This document shows positions 42,883-54,234 of a stretch of 64,000 bases of DNA, in pieces. Each line of letters starts with the position of its first letter. Position 1 is the stretch's first letter. Below the pieces are notes generated by a model. It had not been told where the DNA came from and did no database searches. It saw nothing but the letters and a program-made list of their open reading frames with translations. The DNA is from Coenobita brevimanus (taxonomy: Eukaryota; Arthropoda; Malacostraca; Decapoda; Coenobitidae). The stretch covers positions 2,029,981 to 2,093,980 of the forward strand of contig CM064667.1 in NCBI GenBank assembly GCA_032717465.1. Reading direction: 5' to 3'. Both the position numbers and the translations under genes were made by a program.

Positions 42883-43148
42883 ATACAGTCTACGAGGAGT
42901 AGACTGTAGCACCAGTCGAGCAGGGCAGTACTCCCGAGGTGGATGGAAAGCTGATGACAGGGAGTGCTGGAGCTCCCGTTTCATCAGCCCTCAGGACTAG
43001 TTCCTGACCATCCCCCTTTGCTGAACTTTTTCAGTGTCTCAGTTACACAGAGAGTAGGCCAGCATGCTCTCCAGTACAAATTTCTCTATCTACACCAAAC
43101 TACATGCACAGTACACACTACACTTCCTTTTCCAAAATGTAAAAAATT

Positions 43149-44423
43149 ATGGCGTCTCATCACCAGGCCTTGGAGTCCCCAGGGGGGGGGACCATAAATG
43201 CCCCCACCATCCGCCCCTCTCCCGGTGACGACTCGAGGTGCCTGGAACCACTGTCTGACTCACTTCTTTTTCATTTCTGCAACATTCGCGGCCTTTCCTC
43301 TAACTTTCGCTCTGTTGAGCACCACCTTTCCTCCTCTAAACCTCACCTTTTTCTAACTGAGACTCAGCTGTCTGAGGCAACTGACAGCAAACCCTTTTCT
43401 GTATCCTCCTACTTTCTCTATACTCATTTCAAAGCCAAAAGTGGCTGTTGTGTATATATATGCAACGACTTATCTTGCTCTCGTGTTCCTGAACTCGATT
43501 CTTCTTAATTCTCTACACTCTGGCTTCGGCTTTCCTGTCATTCTCTGACTAAATATATCTGTGCTGTTTACTTATCCCCTAATTCTACTGACTATCAAAA
43601 ATTCTTCGACTATCTTACTTCTACGATGGAACACATTCTATCCATTTCTCCTCTCTCAGAAATCTCCATTCTAGGAAATTTCAATGTTCACCACCACCTT
43701 TGGCTCTCCTCTCCTTTCACTGATCCACCTGGTGAACAAGCCTACATCGTTTCTATCCTTAATGTCCTGGAGCAGCTTGTACAGCACCCTACCCGTATCC
43801 CTGACCGCCTTGGAGAGAGCTCCAACATACTTGACTTCTTCCTCACAACTAATCCTTCTGCTTACTCTGTTAATCTTTTCTCTCCGTTGGGCTCCTCCGA
43901 TCACAACTTTATCACCTTAACCTGTCCTATCACTCTGGTACGGCCTGTGGACGCTTCAGGGAAAAGTCGTCTGTGGCATTTTGGAGCCGCGGACTGGGAG
44001 GCCCTCAGGCAGTACTTCTTTGATTTTCTCTGGAATGATTATTGCTTCCATGGCCGGGAGCCATCTGAGTGTGCCTTGCGCATTATGGAGGTTATTCTCT
44101 CGGGCATGGAAGCATACATTCCTTTCCCATATCCTTTGACTAACGCAAGAAGCCTTGGTTTAATCACGCTTGTTCTAATGCTGTCTGCAACAAGGAGAGG
44201 GCCTACAAAAGGTACCGGAGCCAACCCACCCCTGAATCACATCATCTTTTCGTTTTTGCCCGGAATCGTGCTAAGTCTGTTCTTCGCTCTGCTAAAAATA
44301 ATTTCATCCGTACTAAATGCTCTCAACTCTCCATCTCGAATTCTTCCCGCTTCTTCTGGTACCTTGCCAAAAACCTTTCTAACAACTTTACCTCATCATC
44401 CTTCTCTCCTCTTTCTGTTCTGA
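43149..44423 (+). pseudogene. LINE endonuclease domain, interrupted
   Basis: LFHFCNIRGLSSNFRSVEHHL, FLTETQLSE and LGNFNVHH followed by [11 protein letters not shown] are the Asn, Glu, Asp and His regions of an apurinic/apyrimidinic-type endonuclease. A TAA at 43506-43508 splits the domain; the frame then continues to about 44145, where a frameshift occurs and the remaining codons to 44423 are out of frame. Closest in style to jockey-type elements. Confidence 0.82.
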
Positions 44424-44538
44424 TGATTCTGTAGCTATTTCTTCTACTGGTAAAGGAGATCTCTTCGCACAGACTTTCTCCTCCAATTCCACCTTAGATG
44501 ATTCCGGTGCTGTTCCTCCATCACTTCCCCCCTCTGAC

Positions 44539-46104
44539 TTGCTCATGGCTGACATTAAAATTTCTTCAGCTGATGTATTTTCTGCCATCACTGGCCTCAG
44601 TACTAACAAGGCATATGGGCCTGATGGGGTCCCTCCTGTTGTTCACAAGAACTGTGCTTCTGTGCTTACACCCTGCCTAGGCAAACTCTTTCGCCTTTGT
44701 CTGTCAACTTGTACCTTTCCTTCTTGCTGGAAGTTTGCTCTCATTCAGCCAGTCCCAAAGAAGGGTGACCACTCCCGACCCTCCAACTATCGTCCAATTG
44801 CTTTAACGTCCTGTATCTGAAAAGTTTTCGAGTCAATTCTCAATAGAAAAATTTTAAGGCATCTTTCCTATCACAACCTTCTTTCCGATGGTCAGTACGG
44901 GTTCCGTCAGGGACGCTCCACTGGCAATCTTCTCACCTACCTTTCAGACTCCTGGTCATCCTCCTTTCGGGACTTTGGCGAAAGCTTTGCCATTGCACTT
45001 GACATCTCAAAGGCTTTCGATCGAGTCTAGCATAAATCTTTAATTTCCAAACTGCCCTCCTACGGTTTCTATCCTTCTATCTGTGCCTTCATCGCTAGCT
45101 TCCTTTCTGGTCGTTCTATCGCCGCTGTTGTAGACGGCCATCGTTCTTCTCCTAGATCTATCAACAGTGGTGTTCCTCAGGGCTCTGTCCTATCACCAAC
45201 TCTCTTCCTTTTATTCATCAATGATCTTCTAAGCTGTACATCTAACCCTATCCACTCATACGCTGATGACTCCACCCTTCACCTTTCCATTCGGTTCCTG
45301 CAACGCCCATCTCAACAGTTACTTCAACAAACAAGGGATGAGGCTATGGCACACATAATGTCTGACTTGGCTCGTATCTCTGACTGGGGTAAAAATAATA
45401 TGGTTGTTTTTAATGCATCTAAGACTCAGTTCTTACACCTATCAACCCGACAAAATCTTCCACAGGTATACCCACTAATGTTTAATAATATTCAGCTTAA
45501 TCCTGCATCATCCTTGAACGTGCTTGGGGTTTCATTTACTCGGGACTTATCTTGGAAAGATCATATTACATCTCTTGTAAAATCTGCTTCCAAGAGATTG
45601 GGTGTGCTAAGCCGACTCCGCTCTTTCTTTACCCCTACGCAATTGTTGACTCTATACAGGGGTTTTATCCGCCCCTGTGTGGAGTACAACTCTCATGTGT
45701 GGGGAGGCTCCCCACATACAGCTCTTCTCAATAGGGTGGAGTCAAAGGCTTTTCATCTCATTAACTCTCCTCCTCTTACTGACTCCCTTCAACCTCTGTC
45801 TCTTCGCAGCACTGTTGCATCTTTATCTCTTTTCTATCGCTACTTTAATGGTCACTGCTCCTCTGAACTGTCTGCTTGCATTCCTCCACCTCTACGAAGG
45901 GCGCGTAGCACCCGTTTGGCAGCAAACTCTCATCCCTTTTCTGTCCAACTCTCTAATGCAAGAGTTAACCGTTACTCCCAGTCTTTCATTTATGCAACAG
46001 GTCAACTCTGGAACTGTCTCCCTCTGTCTGTATTTCCTGCTGCCTATGATCTCCAGTCTTTCAAACGCAGTGTGTCCAGGCATCTCAAAATGATCGGATC
46101 TTGA
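44539..46104 (+). pseudogene. LINE reverse transcriptase, two in-frame stops
   Basis: One frame holds the RT domain: GLSTNKAYGPDGVPPVVHKN, NYRPIALTSCI, a TGA at 44818-44820, QYGFRQGRSTGNLL, IALDISKAFDRV followed by a TAG in place of Trp, INSGVPQGSVLSPTLFLLF, the SYADDSTLH catalytic box near 45260, then an open 252-codon end (45346-46104) finishing KRSVSRHLKMIGS. The end is nearly identical to the minus-strand copy at 5792-6550. Confidence 0.9.
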
Positions 46105-46200
46105 ATTTGGCTCTCTATTGTATTTTGTTTTTCTCTTGGAGGGAACTCTTACTGCGGGCTTATGGCCTTTGGTTCCTTCTTCCTCACATAAAAAAAAAAA

Positions 46201-46595
46201 TACTGTGTTCATACTTCATGAGTGTATTGTACTGTGATATACCATGTCATGTGTTATATTGCGTTCATGCTGCTACATGTCTTGTATTGTAATATCTATA
46301 GTGTCGTGTGTCATATTGTGTTCAGGCCACTTGTGTGTATTGTATCGTGATGTATAGTGTAAGTGTGTTCTATATCATATTGTGTCATATAGTATACTTG
46401 TATTTTATATAGGATTGTCCATGAGCGTGTGAACAGTTGTACTCTGTTTGTAAGGTAATATATGTGTAGATCTGGTTAGCCTGTGTTTGAGCCCTATCCC
46501 CTCGTTCGAAACATCTATCCTAGTCTAGAATAAAGAACCAAGGCCTACACCGTATCTGAACCCAAGAAGTTGGGCATGGATTACGCTGCATAACA
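46201..46595 (+). repeat. Element B 5' LTR, part after the nested LINE
   Basis: Resumes the LTR and ends GCTGCATAACA, as the 3' LTR does. Contains the TATA-like core TAAGGTAATATATGTGTA (46451-46468) and AATAAA at about 46529 (TCTAGAATAAAGAACC), so R/U5 can be placed here. Confidence 0.9.
46451..46468 (+). promoter_or_regulatory. TATA-like core of element B 5' LTR
   Basis: TAAGGTAATATATGTGTA, matching TAAGGTAATATACGTGTA in the 3' LTR (54217-54234) and the cores of both solo LTRs. An AATAAA lies about 70 bases downstream. Confidence 0.5.
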
Positions 46596-46596
46596 C

Positions 46597-46612
46597 TGGT
46601 GGCTAGCAGTGG
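46597..46612 (+). promoter_or_regulatory. Primer-binding site of element B
   Basis: TGGTGGCTAGCAGTGG, one base after the LTR end. It matches element A at 14 of 16 bases. Confidence 0.8.
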
Positions 46613-46661
46613 TTCTCGATCCGGCAGAGTGCAACTAGGGACAAAAGGGAAAGTTACAAAA

Positions 46662-47582
46662 ACGGCTGCCAAATCGCACGTCGAATTACCTAAGTTCGAC
46701 CCTGAGCAGTATGACATACACACGTATATGTCCATGGTCAAGCCTATAAGTTTTGAAATTGACTGAGAAAAGATATCAGTTACACTCCCACACCTTGAGA
46801 AAATTGTGTCGAGGATCGCAGCAAAAATCGTCTCAGAGCTGAAATGGGATCAGTTCAGGCAAATCGTGACACAAGCCGTCACACCCTCCTTGGGGAAGGT
46901 CGTTGCTTTCTCCCAGCTAGACGCCCTCATCTACAGTGGAAATCTGGTTGATGCTGTCATCCAAACCAGGCAGTGTGTCGCCGTCACTTACCCAGAGGCT
47001 AATGCCAACACCAGGGACCAGCATATATTCAACACCCTCCTGAGGATCCTCCCCAGTGTCGTCAGAGAGCACTTTACAATCTATGACCCAACTGGGGACC
47101 TTGATAGGGCCATACAGTTGGTGAGGCACCTCCTCGCCGCTCGCATTACTCCTCAGCAAATCGGGGCAGTTAACCGAGTCCCCACTCGGAAACAGCCCCT
47201 CACCAAGCCCTGGACACCCCCCAGAAACACTGCTTCACCAAACCCTCCCACAATACCAAGGGCACTCCCCACCAAGAAGCACCCCAACTCCAGAGACACC
47301 ACCAATTTAATTTCTATCAGTCCATGGGAGTTCTCTGCATGCAACCATCACTGCCCCATACACGACATCAGGGAGCAGTTAAAGGCCGCCTGTCGCAAAG
47401 TGGCCAACCAGGGGCGCCACAAAGTGTCAGCCATCGAGGATGAACATGTCGAGGACATGAGCCCTCCTACCAACTACCCTAAGCCAGAGGAGATGGAGCT
47501 CGGAGAGGAGGACGCCTCCCACAATTGGATTTTTAGGACCGCCCCCACACCTCCCCATGGTGGCGGGGACCACCTCACATAA
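46662..47582 (+). pseudogene. Element B gag
   Basis: Homologous to element A gag from its first residues (SHVELPKFDPEQYDIHTY against PHVQLPMFDPDQYDIHTY). The expected start codon is ACG and not ATG (46662-46664), and a TGA follows FEID near 46765. From 46806 the frame is open for 258 codons with SLGKVVAFSQLDALIYSGNL, LLRILPSVVREHFTIYDPTG and the Cys/His cluster CNHHCPIHDIREQL. The end overlaps the protease frame by about 26 bases. Confidence 0.85.
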
Positions 47583-48414
47583 ATACCGCCCCCTGGTTTA
47601 CGACAAAATGAGGCTGAATGGGGTGAAAGCAAGACTTCTAGTTGACACGGGAGCAGCCAGATCATGCCTCTACTACCACTTTTACTCCTACCACTCCACA
47701 GCCTTTGGCCAACTCCTCCTCACCTCCGTCTATCTTGTAAATGTGGGGGATGGCCCCGTGCCTATCCGCGGGGAGACACGGGCCCTCTGTACCGAAACCC
47801 ACAAACATATGACTACCCAACATCAATTCATCATATCTGATTCCACCTGTCGTGCATATAACGGCTACCTAGGGCTGGATCTGCTACAAAAACCCCATGC
47901 CAACATAGACTGCCACAAGCGGCCACTACATTTCAATAAACATCTAGATCCACCCCCTCAGCCCATCTGCACGTGCACCACAGCGACTCCCCCACCTGCT
48001 CCTGACCCACCCCCACCCCCTGCACCCTCCCCTCCCCACCGTGACTCCCCCATACCCCACCTTCCCTGTTACCATAGCCTCCACCATCACCGTTCCCCCC
48101 AACACAAGGCCTGCCTCCCCTTGCATCACCCTGCCGGAAACTCCTTAGTGTTCTCCCCAAATCCACTGACAGGTGTCACAGCCTCCTTTCTGCTGTCCCT
48201 CACCTTCCTCCCCTCCCCATGTCAGAGCAGTACGCACCGCCAACTTCTCCACCACTCCCCTCACCCTCCCCAAGGGATTAGTTGTCAGAGAAATGGAAGA
48301 GGCAGAGCCCTGCACCTCTCCTCCCGCACCCCCAGCCTGCCTTACCCCCCATCCCCGACCACCTCTCACCACACAAAACCGACAACCTTCAACACCTCCT
48401 GCTGGACTTCCTAA
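47557..48414 (+). CDS. Element B retropepsin-like protease and linker (285 codons)
   Basis: Contains VKARLLVDTGAARSCLYYH with the canonical Asp-Thr-Gly, and YLGLDLLQKPHANIDC. After about residue 125 it is Pro/His-rich linker. It overlaps the gag end in another frame, as expected if protease were reached by ribosomal frameshifting, but the degenerate state of the element prevents a firm statement. The fold core itself has no stop. Confidence 0.78.
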   Translation: MVAGTTSHKYRPLVYDKMRLNGVKARLLVDTGAARSCLYYHFYSYHSTAFGQLLLTSVYLVNVGDGPVPIRGETRALCTETHKHMTTQHQFIISDSTCRAYNGYLGLDLLQKPHANIDCHKRPLHFNKHLDPPPQPICTCTTATPPPAPDPPPPPAPSPPHRDSPIPHLPCYHSLHHHRSPQHKACLPLHHPAGNSLVFSPNPLTGVTASFLLSLTFLPSPCQSSTHRQLLHHSPHPPQGISCQRNGRGRALHLSSRTPSLPYPPSPTTSHHTKPTTFNTSCWTS

Positions 48415-50791
48415 ACATCTTCTTATTGGGACCAACAGACATTGGCCACACCACCTACCTGTCCCACGAGATTCACACAATGGGACCGCCCACTCGCCAA
48501 ACCTCACAAAGAAAAAACCCGAACTAACAGGCTGAGGAAGACCGGCAGGTCCAGAACATGCTAGATGCCGGTATAATATCATCATCAACCAGCCCCTGGT
48601 CCTCCCCCGTCATCCTCATGAAAAAGAAAGATGGGACCCTGCACTTCTGCATAGATTACTGACGCCTAAACGATGTGACAACAAAAGACGGCACCCCTTT
48701 ACCCAGAGTTGATGACTCCCTTGACTCCCTCTACAGGGTATCCTGGTTTTTCACCCTCGACCTGCAATCAGGATACTGGCAGGTCCCCATCCACCCCGAC
48801 GACAGAGGCAAAACTGCATTTTCCACCAGTAACGGGAAGCACTACGAGTTTAACGTGCTCCCCTTTGGTCTCTGCAATGCCCCAGCCACATTCTCCAGAC
48901 TAATCTAACCAGTACTTAGCAGCCTCACATTGGAAATATGCCTAGCCTATTTGGATGACATGATAATTTTCAGTAAAACCTGGGTCGACCACCTCCACTG
49001 CCTGTGACAAGTCTTCCTCAGGATTTGACAAGCCAGGGTCAAGCTTCGATAATCCCGCCCCAACATTCCATCTCCTTCCTGGGGCACGTCATATCCAATG
49101 AAGGCATAGCCCCCGACCTGCAAAAACTACGAGCAATAGCAGATCTCCCTCTACCCCAGAACGTGCATGAGGTCTGCGCATTCATCGGCCTCACATCATG
49201 CTATTGACGCTTTGTGAAAGGTTTCTCAGATATCAGCAAGCCGCTGCATGACCTAACAAAAAAGGGGGAACCTTTCACATGGACAGAAGACTGTCAACAG
49301 TCCTTCAATACCCTAAAGAACAAACTTATCACTGCCCCTATCATGGCATTCCCAGACTATATCCTTCCCTTCTGCTTATATGTGTCATTAGTGGCGATCG
49401 GGGCTGTCCTAGCTGAAGTATAGGACAGAAAATAACACATCATTGCCTGCAACAGCCACACACTCAACCAGGCGGGAAAAAACTATGCTGCCATGAAGCG
49501 GGAATGTTTGGGCATCAATTGGACCTTAGAATACTTCCAGGCCTATCTATTGGGCACCCACATCACCATCATCACTGATCACCAATCCCTGCAATGGTTA
49601 CGACAGTCAGAGACACACAACGCCCAAATCGTCTGCTGGAGAGAGACCCAGGAAGAATTTAATTTTGACATAGCTTATCAACAGAGCAAACTCCACACAA
49701 ACGCCGACGCTCTCCCGACTCCCCATAAACTCCATCCGAACTGCTACCACCCTCCTGCAACAATGGCAAGCAAAAGACTACCACACCTGGATACCTGTCC
49801 ATGGGTTTTCCAAACTGCAAAGACACGGTGACCACCTGTGCACCCACTCAGGACACATCACCCTAGACTCAGACACCGCCTTAGACACCTTAACTCACCT
49901 CCACTCCAACAATGGGATTCACCTTGGCGCAAAGAAATTCATACAAATTTTCAGTGATATTTACTGGGCCTCAAACCCCTCCCAACTTGCTAAGCAAGTC
50001 ATGCAAGCATACCGAGCCTGTGCCCTGAGTAAAGATACCACCAGGACACCGGGCCTGTCCGGCAGCATCCTAGCCAGCAAACCCTGGCGGCTGGTGTCAG
50101 TAGATGTCGTTGGGCCTCTCCCACCCAAATCCGGCTACAAATACATAACATTTGTGAACACCTACTCCAAGTTCCTGATTGCCTGCCAGGCAAAAGAACA
50201 TCACGCCCTTGCTGTCGTAGACACCCTAACTCACCACTTATTTCCCTACTTTAGCATTCCCCAGGCTCTCCACTTCAACAATGCCCCAGGATTCACAAGC
50301 AAGGTCTGGGCTGAACTCTCCACCCTTTTTGGCTACGAAATCTCCCACTCCTCACCAAATTGCCACAGGGAATTGGCATATGCAAACGGAGTCACTGCAC
50401 CCTAGTCAACCAAGCGTGGACCAGGATACAAGAAACTCAAAATGACAATTGGCTGGTGCACGTCAAGATCGTGCAATGGGGCATTAACTCCTGCCCTCGC
50501 AAAGATGGCATCACACTGCACAAACGAGTTTTTGGTGAGGCACCCCTACTCCTACCCTTCCACCACCACTTGCAATCACCTGCCAACTCCCCCTCCTCCG
50601 ACCCACTTCACCGTCTCAAGCGTAAACTCCACCATCTCCAAAACACCCAAGATCTAAAACCTGACACCTCTGTAACCAACCCCTACAAACCAGATGAATC
50701 CCTCATGGTAGCCACACTGCTGACACCAAATAAACTAGCTCCACACTACACTGGCTGTTACACAATTGTAAAGGTTCCCAACCCATACTAA
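48415..50791 (+). pseudogene. Element B pol: RT, RNase H, integrase
   Basis: RT: SPWSSPVILMKKKDGTLHFC, a TGA near 48660, LDLQSGYWQVPIHPDDRGKT, FGLCNAPATFSRLI, a stop, then AYLDDMIIF near 48950. RNase H: KRECLGINWTLEYFQAY and ITDHQSLQWLRQSET (49493-49831). Integrase: CALSKDTTRTPG, SVDVVGPLPPKSGYKY (50001-50405). The second catalytic Asp is replaced (HFNNAPGF). The C-terminal domain is in another frame (50360-50791, ending IVKVPNPY then a stop). At least seven in-frame stops or frame changes. Clearly dead. Confidence 0.9.
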
Positions 50792-51521
50792 ATCACCATT
50801 CAGTACCATAACACAACACGCACCTACCGAAATTGCCATGTGCGCCGTTCTCGTGCATCACCTACACCACCACCTCGCCATCCTCACCTGCCTAATGCAC
50901 ACCCCACTCCTCCACCTGACCCCAATGACTCATATTCCTGCTACCTCTCCCCATCCCTATCCTCACCCAGCACCCCCATCACCATTACTACCCTATGCCA
51001 GACTCCTCCCTTCCCCCCCACACCCCTGGCTGACCTCTAACGGCCTCACCGCACTCGGCCTCCACCACGCCGCCACCACCAATCCCAACACCACGTTGCC
51101 ATCTGACTCCCACACACCCATCACCGTCACCCACGCCTTACTCCACCTCATCGCCCGCTTTCACTAGTCACCCTGACTCCCCGTCCTCCATCCCCACTCC
51201 CTCACCACCACATATTGCCACAACTCCATCTTCCCACCCACCGGCCGCCCACACTGCCCACAAGCCGCCCCCGGCCACGTCGCCTACACCTGATGTAGCT
51301 GCTTCTCCACCATCCGCCCTTCCCATCCCCTCACGCCCATCACCATCACCACCCCCCTGCATCACAATGCCCCCCCGCCAGCACGCCCGTGACACACACC
51401 TCACCTCCCACACCAGTACTTACCACCACACGGACCGGATGAGGCCGCCTATCCTGCCCCCCACCCAGATACCCCCACATGCCCTCCCCACCTTCCACCC
51501 CCACAGTCTCTGCCACCCGAG
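50792..51521 (+). pseudogene. Pro/Thr-rich tail region of element B
   Basis: About 730 bp of C-rich DNA corresponding in position to the Pro-rich linker between the integrase C-terminus and the unknown domain in element A. Frames are Pro/His/Thr-rich and broken. Confidence 0.6.
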
Positions 51522-52658
51522 ATGAAAATCAAGCACGTTATTTGGACTCCAGCCGGAGGATGCAAGCGATGCCTCAAAGGCACGACCCAGCTCCTCCACC
51601 TCCTCCAGCAGATGCACCTACCATCCACACTTACCATCGTCCATTGCCCACACCAGCAGCCAAACCAGTCAATACTCCACTGGACAAAGCTACTCCGCCA
51701 TCTCACACCCTCCCTTTGCACCCCCACTATCGATGTTTACCATCTCCAGTCATGGGGACGTGACTTCCATCCCCGCGACGGTGGTGAAATACCCACCCGG
51801 TGGAGCAGGGCCGATACCACCACCCCAGGAGGAGGACGTAGGGAGGTAGCCCCCACCCCAGGAGGAGGACATAGGGAGGTAGCCCCCACCCCAGTAGGAG
51901 GTAGTGGGGAGGTACACCTGCGTTCCATGCCACAGCAACACATATCACCTGTGACCCAACACCCCTCTTCCACGTTGCTGGACCACCAGGCAGTACTCAG
52001 ATTGAGTGCGTTACCCTTCGACAGAAAGAGCACTTGCCAGAATTGGGATGAGACTTGCCCCAGGAAAGTCCCAAGGAGGCCCTTGGATGCAGAGTCCACA
52101 GGACCTGCCTTCACAAGAGGGAGAGCCACAGCCAGCACTAACATTCCTACTTCACCCCAGGAGAGCAGCGGCAAAGTAGTATCCACCAGATTTACTGTAG
52201 GAGGAGAGTCCATCGGATCTCCTCCTTCTGCCACTCACCTCAGGGAGCAGGCATGTAGGACCATCACCTCGATGACCTTCGCCTGTACTCCTCAGGAAGT
52301 GGCAGGACCAATGGTAGAATCCACCGGATCTGCCACAGGGGGTGAGACCACTGGTTGTCCCCCAGATGCACTTTCCTCTGATGGCAGGAGGGCAGCAGAG
52401 TCCACCGGACCTGCAGCACAAACCAGAAGGCCCTCTGGGACTTCTCCTCCTGTTGTCCTCGGGATGAGTGGTCCTCCGGCAGCGTCCCCTGACCTGTCAG
52501 TCCGAGGGAGTATCCAACAGCTCTCCCTCGACCACTATCCCGGGAGGGAGCCTGGGCAGTGTCCCTCAGACCTGCCAGGCAGAAGGAGTGTCCTCTGGAC
52601 CTCCTTCCTCCTCCCCAGCATGGAGTTCTGGCAGGGACCATCAGGCCCGCCAGACTGA
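51522..52658 (+). CDS. ORF crossing into the element B 3' LTR (378 codons)
   Basis: Begins MKIKHVIWTPAGGCKRCLKG. About 88 codons before the LTR match the unknown domain of element A (MRVKRAVWAP, LLHLLQ, VYHLQSWGRDF against VFHLQPRGRDF). The frame crosses the LTR boundary at 51785 (GGT GAA ATA) and stays open for 291 codons in the LTR. It includes a Gly-rich repeat (TPGGGRREVAP, TPGGGHREVAP), then ESTGPA/ESTGSA repeats, and ends with EFWQGPSGPPD. The rest of the ancestral ORF is in other frames downstream. Function unknown. Confidence 0.6.
   Translation: MKIKHVIWTPAGGCKRCLKGTTQLLHLLQQMHLPSTLTIVHCPHQQPNQSILHWTKLLRHLTPSLCTPTIDVYHLQSWGRDFHPRDGGEIPTRWSRADTTTPGGGRREVAPTPGGGHREVAPTPVGGSGEVHLRSMPQQHISPVTQHPSSTLLDHQAVLRLSALPFDRKSTCQNWDETCPRKVPRRPLDAESTGPAFTRGRATASTNIPTSPQESSGKVVSTRFTVGGESIGSPPSATHLREQACRTITSMTFACTPQEVAGPMVESTGSATGGETTGCPPDALSSDGRRAAESTGPAAQTRRPSGTSPPVVLGMSGPPAASPDLSVRGSIQQLSLDHYPGREPGQCPSDLPGRRSVLWTSFLLPSMEFWQGPSGPPD
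51815..51915 (+). repeat. Short tandem repeat near the start of element B LTR
   Basis: CCCCAGGAGGAGGACGTAGG and GAGGTAGCCCCCA recur three times with a 33-bp period (third copy degenerate), in frame with the LTR ORF. The 5' LTR has fewer copies. Confidence 0.85.
52090..52420 (+). repeat. Motif array of element B LTR: GAGTCCACCGGACCTGC, about five copies
   Basis: Variants at about 52091 (GAGTCCACAGGACCTGCC), 52179, 52207 (GAGTCCATCGGATCTCC), 52318 (GAATCCACCGGATCTGCC) and 52398 (GAGTCCACCGGACCTGCAG). The array is weaker than in the other LTRs but occupies the corresponding interval. It encodes ESTGPA/ESTGSA-type peptides. Confidence 0.7.
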
Positions 52659-52721
52659 GGAACAGACCACTGGTCATTCCTCCTCCGCGACTCTGGAAGC
52701 TCCCTACACTGGTGCTGTCTC

Positions 52722-53390
52722 TTGCTTAGCCTACCCCTCCTGTGGCCGAGTGAGATGCCATCCCCTCCGCCTCCCCTCCTTCATGGAGAGTGGAGACTGC
52801 TCCCCTGCAAGATCCCCGCCAGAGAGTACATGGGACGAGACCACCCTGAGGCCAGGAGTCCTGTCTCTGCAGTCCAGCCCCAGACACCCCCAGCAGGTGA
52901 CGGACTTTCCCAAGGTGAGTGGCTACAGTCTACCTTGACAGCCACATCCTCTGGGCGAGACCGTGGCCCCCGGACAACGGCGGGTGTCTTGCAGGGCAGC
53001 CCCATATGCCCCCAGCAGCTGCCGGACTCTCCCAGGGCAGGGGGCCGCAGCCAACCCCTGACGGCCCCTTCCTCTAAGCGAGACCTCAGCCCCAGGACAG
53101 CACGGGACACTCAGCGGCTGGCCCCAGGCCCGGACCAGCCCAGGTCCACCCTCAGGACTCCCACCTCAGTTAAGGGCACGCGCCGTGCTGAGCACCACCT
53201 AGCCCTGTTCAGCCCAAGTCCGGAGGGCCACCACACTCCCAAGGTCCCCACCAAGAAAGGGCCCCACATCACCCCGCCTTCCTGCTTGACCCAAACCCCA
53301 GACCACGCCACACGAGAACTGCACTGGGAACACACCCTGAATGGCCCTCCTCCCACACCAGGCCGCCACCTGCGGCTACTTGCACTGTAG
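52722..53390 (+). pseudogene. C-terminal part of the LTR ORF, element B 3' LTR
   Basis: A 222-codon frame with LSPRTARDTQRLAPGPDQPR, HHLALFSPSPEGHHTPKV (LFSPSP at 53205-53222) and the end PPPTPGRHLRLLAL. It lies in another frame from 51522-52658, with 52468-52938 between them, so two frameshifts divide the ancestral ORF. Confidence 0.62.
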
Positions 53391-54216
53391 CCGCAGGCAC
53401 GCCCCTCACGCCTACCAAAGACTGGCCTACCCTGCAAGCCACAGTGTTACAGCCTCTGTGTGTGCACCCCTCCCCCTTGCCAAGCATATCGCCCCCCCAC
53501 TGTGTGTGCCTTCGATCTTCCCCTGAGTGCATCCCCTTGTGTGTGTCCCCCCCAGGTGTGTGACACTCCCTTTTGCCCCATAGATAATATTCACACTCCC
53601 CCGTGCAGTGCCCCTGACTCTTCACGTGTGTATCGCGACCTCTAGGTCTTACGAGTGGTGGTATACAGTGGCCCACTACAGTGGAATATCCACCCAGAGA
53701 TCCACACCCGTCCATGTGACATACTAGTGTGACAGACTTCAGTGTAGCAAGCCACCACTAGGTTGTCAGGTGAGATGTTCCCTCCCCGTGCGATACATAC
53801 CCGACCTGATTCTGTGTTCCATGTACAGTATTGTAATACATGGTGTTTAGTGTTATATTGCATCAGTACCACATAGGTGTGTTGTATCGTGAGATACAGT
53901 GTCTTGTGTTGTATCACGCTCATGCTACATGTGTGTATTGTGCTGTGATATACCGTGTCGTGTGTTTATTGTGTTCATACTACATGTGTGTATTGTACTG
54001 TGATATACTGTGTCACATGTTATACTGCGTTCATGCCCCTACATGTCTTGTATTGTAATATCTATAGCGTCGTGTGTCATATTGTGTTCAGGCCATTTGT
54101 TTGTATTGTGTAGTGATATATACCATAAGTGTGTTCTATATCGTATTGTGTCATATAGTATACTTGTATTTTATATAGGATTGTCCATGTGCATGTGAAC
54201 AGTTGTACTCTGTTTG

Positions 54217-54234
54217 TAAGGTAATATACGTGTA
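54217..54234 (+). promoter_or_regulatory. TATA-like core of element B 3' LTR
   Basis: TAAGGTAATATACGTGTA, identical in the core to solo LTR 1 and to the sense strand of element A. Confidence 0.5.

Larger units (their letters stand above)
42883..46200 (+). mobile_element. Jockey-like LINE nested in element B 5' LTR
   Basis: About 3.3 kb of endonuclease and reverse transcriptase sequence ending in an A-run (46189-46200). It splits the LTR: the left LTR part stops at CCGTGTCGTG and the right resumes TACTGTGTTCATAC, as in the uninterrupted 3' LTR (53950-53985), with only a few bases lost. No clear target duplication was found. It is near full-length but has stops and frameshifts. It is younger than the LTR it interrupts. 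Confidence 0.92.
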
